Below are positions 60,470 through 64,000 of a stretch of 64,000 nt of DNA, piece by piece; position 1 is the first letter of the stretch, and each line of letters opens with the position of its first letter. The translations under genes and the position numbers were made by a program. This DNA is from Coniochaeta sp. PMI_546 (taxonomy: Eukaryota > Ascomycota > Sordariomycetes > Coniochaetales > Coniochaetaceae), in the NCBI GenBank assembly GCA_021432605.1, contig MU271147.1, positions 558,001 to 622,000 on the forward strand. The letters run 5' to 3'. The notes beneath the pieces are model-generated. The model was not told the DNA's origin. It searched no databases and was given only the letters and a program-made list of their open reading frames with translations.

Positions 60470-63400
60470 ATGGCCGACATCATGGCTGCGGCGGGTCCTG
60501 AACCAATATCGTTGCTGTCCTCTGAGGCAAGCTTTCTGTCTGCAACACCCCCTACCGATGCCGAGGCTTCCTCTAATGTCGCGTCTTCCTTGAGCTCCAC
60601 GCCTCCCACCTCGCTCTCGCCAGACAACATGTCTCTTGCCTCTGAGCAAGGTATCGCGAAGCTCATCACCGTAAGCACATCGATTCTCGAAGTACCGCAT
60701 TCCTTGCTGCCCATGCTGGCGCTGCACAATGGTACCACCAAGGAGGCAGAGCCAGGGCACCAGCCAGAGCAACCGCCAGAGCAACAGATCGCCCAGCAAA
60801 CGGAGCCACAACCGGAGCAGCAGACGGTAACGCCGGCGAGAGAATTATCGGACCAAAACTCACAGCCGCAACTCGAGTCGAAACCCGAGTATCTACCCGG
60901 GCCCGAGCTGGATGCGGACGAGCACACGCCTGCTGCATCCGCGATCATTGTTGCGGCAGAACAGGAGCCAGCAAGCGAATCCCCTTCTGCCAGCCCCGGA
61001 CGTCCCAGGAGAGCACGTGCGAGTCTTCCCGTATACAACATTTCGAAGCTAGCTGGCACCGATGTCCACGGCAGGCGACGCGCCAAGGGCGACGATGTCA
61101 GTGCCAAGTCGATACGCCGAGCTTCCGCTGTCGCCGCGCTCGTCAGCAATGCTGGTGCCTCCTCTTCGACTGACAATATTGCGAGCGAACTCGTCGGAGA
61201 CGCGATCAACGCGTTCAATATGGACTGGTCGGTCGGCGCGCCTGCAACCCCGAAGGGCGCAAAGGTTGCAAAGAAGAAGTCAGGAGCACTGTCCGAGACC
61301 AAACAAGAGATTTTGACGCGTCGTGCGGCGCGTCTTTCCGGTACACCGGTGCCCAGTGCAGTTACCAGCGCGTTGACGTCCATTGGCAAACGCGGCAAGA
61401 AGGCGGCCGAGGAGAGTCTCTCGCGGATATCGCGCGAGCTTAGGCGTCTGCAGGATACCAAGGAGTTTGCTCATGTCGACGATCGTCCTATCATTCAGAC
61501 AGTCTGGAGCAATGGCAAGTTTGTCGACCCGAGGACTCTCAACCAGCCGGCTGCAGACTCACGGGCCAGCAAAAGAGTCAAGACGAGCCATGATGCCGAG
61601 CCTGAGGTAGTAGCAAAAACTATGCCGGAGGCTGCTGTGGCGGTCGATACCGCGACCGCAGGGGTTGCGAATCGCGAAGTGGAACTGCCGCAGAAGAAGC
61701 GGATCAGCAAGAAGTGGCTCGAGAAGGGACTTTACGCCGGACAAGAGACGCCAAAGGACATGTCGGTAGGCTTGACGGCTGCAGAGAAGAAAAGGCTCGC
61801 GCAGTACCCGGAGTTATTGAAGGTCGGCGAGAAGCCGAACAAGACCCTCCCGCCGCCTATGTTTAATGGGCTAAGGCTGCTGCTTCAAGGGCGCGACTTC
61901 AAGCTACCTTACGACATTTGCAACCCTCTACCGCCGGGCCACCCCAAACCGCCTGCGTATCGGACTATGACCAAGAGTGAGTCTCGTTGACATCTTAACT
62001 TTTGTCACGTGTGCTAACATGAGCTACTAGATCGCTTCGTCGGTGATGCGGGCGCCTACTGGAAAAAGCAGCCTCACCTGCACGACTTCCAGTCCAAGTG
62101 CGTCTGCAAGCCTGAAGACGGTTGTGCCGAGGACTGCCAGAACCGCATCATGCTCTACGAGTGCGATGACACCAACTGCAACGTCGGCAAGGACTACTGC
62201 TCCAACCGGGCCTTCCAGTCGCTGCAGGAGCGGACAAAGCAGGGCGGGCGCTTCCGTGTCGGCGTCGAGGTCTTCAAGACCGAGGGCAAGGGGTACGGAG
62301 TGCGCAGCAACCGCTGCTTCAGACCGCACCAGATCATCATGGAGTACACGGGCGAGATTATCACCGAGCTCGAGTGTGAGCGCCGTATGAACGAAGTGTA
62401 CAAGGACAATGAGGTAAGTCATGTCTAGTACCTTATATATACATACCTTGACTGTGTGACTAATACACTTGCAGTGCTACTACCTCATGTCCTTCGATCA
62501 AAACATGATCATTGACGCGACCACCGGTAGTATCGCGCGATTCGTCAATCACTCATGTTCACCGAACTGTCGGATGATCAAATGGATCGTCGGCGGGCAG
62601 CCGCGGATGGCCTTGTTTGCCGGCGACCGCCCGATCATGACTGGGGAGGAGCTGACCTACGACTACAACTTTGACCCCTTCTCCGCTAAGAACGTGCAGA
62701 AGTGTCTTTGCGGCGCCGAGAATTGCCGCGGCATTCTTGGCCCGAAACCGCGCGAGGTCAAGGTTCCCAAAGCTGCCGTGCCCTCCAAAGACGAGACCAA
62801 GAAGGCCAGCAGCAAAGCTGCCAAGAGGAAGTTACAGGAGCTCATCGATGACGACGACGATGTTTATGATGTCGAGAAGGCATCGGCCAAGTCTATCAAG
62901 AAGCGCAAGATTGCCATCGCAACCGGCGCAGCATCATCGCTGTCAAAGAGCGGTCTGAAGGTCGCGAAGGGCGCGGCGACAGCTCTCAAGCGCAGCATGT
63001 CGAGCATCTCTGTCAGCGCCAAGGCGGCACTGAGCTCCAAGAAGAAGACATCTTCTCCCCTGCGCCGCATGAGCACCGGCGGCATCGTCAAGAAGGCCAG
63101 CCCCGGGAAGGCAAGAGCGGCAGAGAAGGCCAAGATCACGACAACCAAAGCCGCCCTGTCGGCACTCATCTCCTCCGGCCTCCCCGTCAAGAAAGCAGCC
63201 AACATCTCCCAAGCAAGCCGCAGCAGCAGCGCCTCTCTAACCATCGTGGCAGCACCGCCAAAGGCCACGGCACTCTCGACCACCACCGGGAATGCCAAAT
63301 CCAAGCCCAAGTCCGCCCTCAAGGTCAAGACGCCAAGCAAACGCACCCCGCCCAAGAAAGCCCAGAAGCACTCGGGCTACACGCCCCCCAGCTCCCCTGG

Positions 63401-63803
63401 TCCCGACGGCGCCGCGCCGCTCAAGCTCTCAGGCCGCAAGAAGGTGCCCACCCGCAAGATCCTCGAAAGCAAAAAGGCCGGCACTGCCTCCGTGACGAAG
63501 CCCAAGGCCAAGCCCAAGGCGAAAGCGAGGAGCAAGATCGCAGCGGTGGCGAAGAAAAGCGGGTTCGTGGCCGCCATCCGGAAGGCGGTCAAGTCTTCTG
63601 CCGTCTCGGCCCGGGAAGACGAGGAGAAGGACGAGTCCTCTGCTGCGGAGGGGACCATCGAGGCCGCGCCCGCGCGGTTCCGCCCCGCCAGCCCGGAGAG
63701 CGATATAAGTCCCCCGCCGCCGGAGGACAGTCCAGAGCGGGAGCCTAGGGACGGCATGGATGTGCCGAGGGTCAACTCGCAGATTCGGCTTGTTGAGGGC
63801 TAG
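60470..63803 (+). CDS. ash1: ASH1-type SET histone H3K36 methyltransferase
   Basis: Three exons are inferred: 60470-61976, 62031-62413 and 62475-63803 (introns 54 and 61 nt, donors GTGAGT and GTAAGT). The product is 1072 residues. Residues 1-500 are disordered, rich in Ser, Glu, Gln and Ala, ending in a conserved pre-domain (FKLPYDICNPLPPGHPKP). The Cys-rich AWS domain follows at about 523-570 (CVCKPEDGCAEDCQN..., CNVGKDYCSNRAFQ). The SET domain then has GKGYGVRSN, EYTGEIITE, FVNHSCSPNC (655-658 NHSC) and GEELTYDYNFDPFS. The post-SET cysteines are CLCGAENC (707-714). AWS-SET-postSET is the SET2/NSD/ASH1 layout. No WW or SRI domain is visible, which argues against SET2 and for ASH1, the H3K36 methylase of repressed chromatin in fungi. 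The C-terminal 350 residues are Lys/Ala/Ser-rich and probably bind nucleic acid. Confidence 0.9.
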
Positions 63804-64000
63804 TGGTCTTCTGGACTGCTGGGATATATCTCGTTGACAAGTCGTTGGGTAGGGGGGTCGTCTGAGTTTGTAATTTGCGATATGTGGGTTGGAGGTGTTA
63901 GTTCTTTTTCTGGTACTTGTCTCTTAAGGGGTTACTGCTCTCAGGGGTTGCTGTTGCATGAGGGGGATATCGGAAAGGAGTTTAGAGTGTTTATGCCATT
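63804..64000. other. 3' flank of the ASH1-type gene
   Basis: The last 197 bases of the window look like 3' UTR. No gene is visible. Confidence 0.5.

Overview
The window is nuclear DNA of a filamentous ascomycete (Pezizomycotina, probably Sordariomycetes). Genes carry short introns (about 45-310 nt) with GTRNGT-type donors and YAG acceptors. Intergenic spacers are compact, there is no operon structure, and the gene set is fungal: UBP6, ARPC4, SHB17, PAN3, LSM7, LSB5, UBX2/FAF2, ASH1-type SET, Zn2Cys6 regulators and an SFH5-like protein. I rebuilt exon structures by hand from splice signals, reading frame and family conservation; no transcript data were available.

Left part (1-20.2 kb) is gene-dense. 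The 3' part of a giant Q/P-rich protein gene enters from the left edge. It is followed by an RRM-domain protein (-), ARPC4 of the Arp2/3 complex (-), divergent UBP6 deubiquitinase (+), a 102-residue single-pass membrane protein (-), divergent SHB17 sedoheptulose-1,7-bisphosphatase (+), and a class I methyltransferase (-).

Middle part (20.2-41 kb) is gene-poor. A 12.5 kb stretch with no recognisable gene lies upstream of a Zn2Cys6 transcription factor (+, 32.7-34.3 kb). After a further 3.1 kb spacer comes an F-box protein (-), then another 1.9 kb spacer. These spacers hold microsatellites and many copies of a short palindromic CCTAGGTA / AAGGTACCTT type motif.

Right part (41-64 kb) is again gene-dense. 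It holds a VHS-GAT trafficking adaptor like Lsb5 (-), a UBA-UAS-UBX ERAD protein like Ubx2/FAF2 (-), divergent PAN3 with an unusually long 1.3 kb intron (+), an intron-bearing tRNA-Val(CAC), LSM7 with an RGG-rich N-terminus (-), and a protein with a C-terminal Zn2Cys6-like cluster (+). These are followed by an SFH5-like CRAL-TRIO gene with an in-frame TAG (+), a doubtful small Cys-rich reading frame (-), and an ASH1-type H3K36 methyltransferase (+).

The genes are unrelated housekeeping and regulatory functions and do not form a biosynthetic cluster. PAN3 (deadenylation) and LSM7 (decapping, U6 snRNP) both serve mRNA turnover. UBP6, UBX2/FAF2 and the F-box protein all serve ubiquitin-dependent proteolysis. 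I saw no viral copy, transposon or CRISPR array. The points most worth following up are the 12.5 kb gene-free region, the modular Q-rich giant protein, the PAN3 intron, and the interrupted SFH5-like gene.
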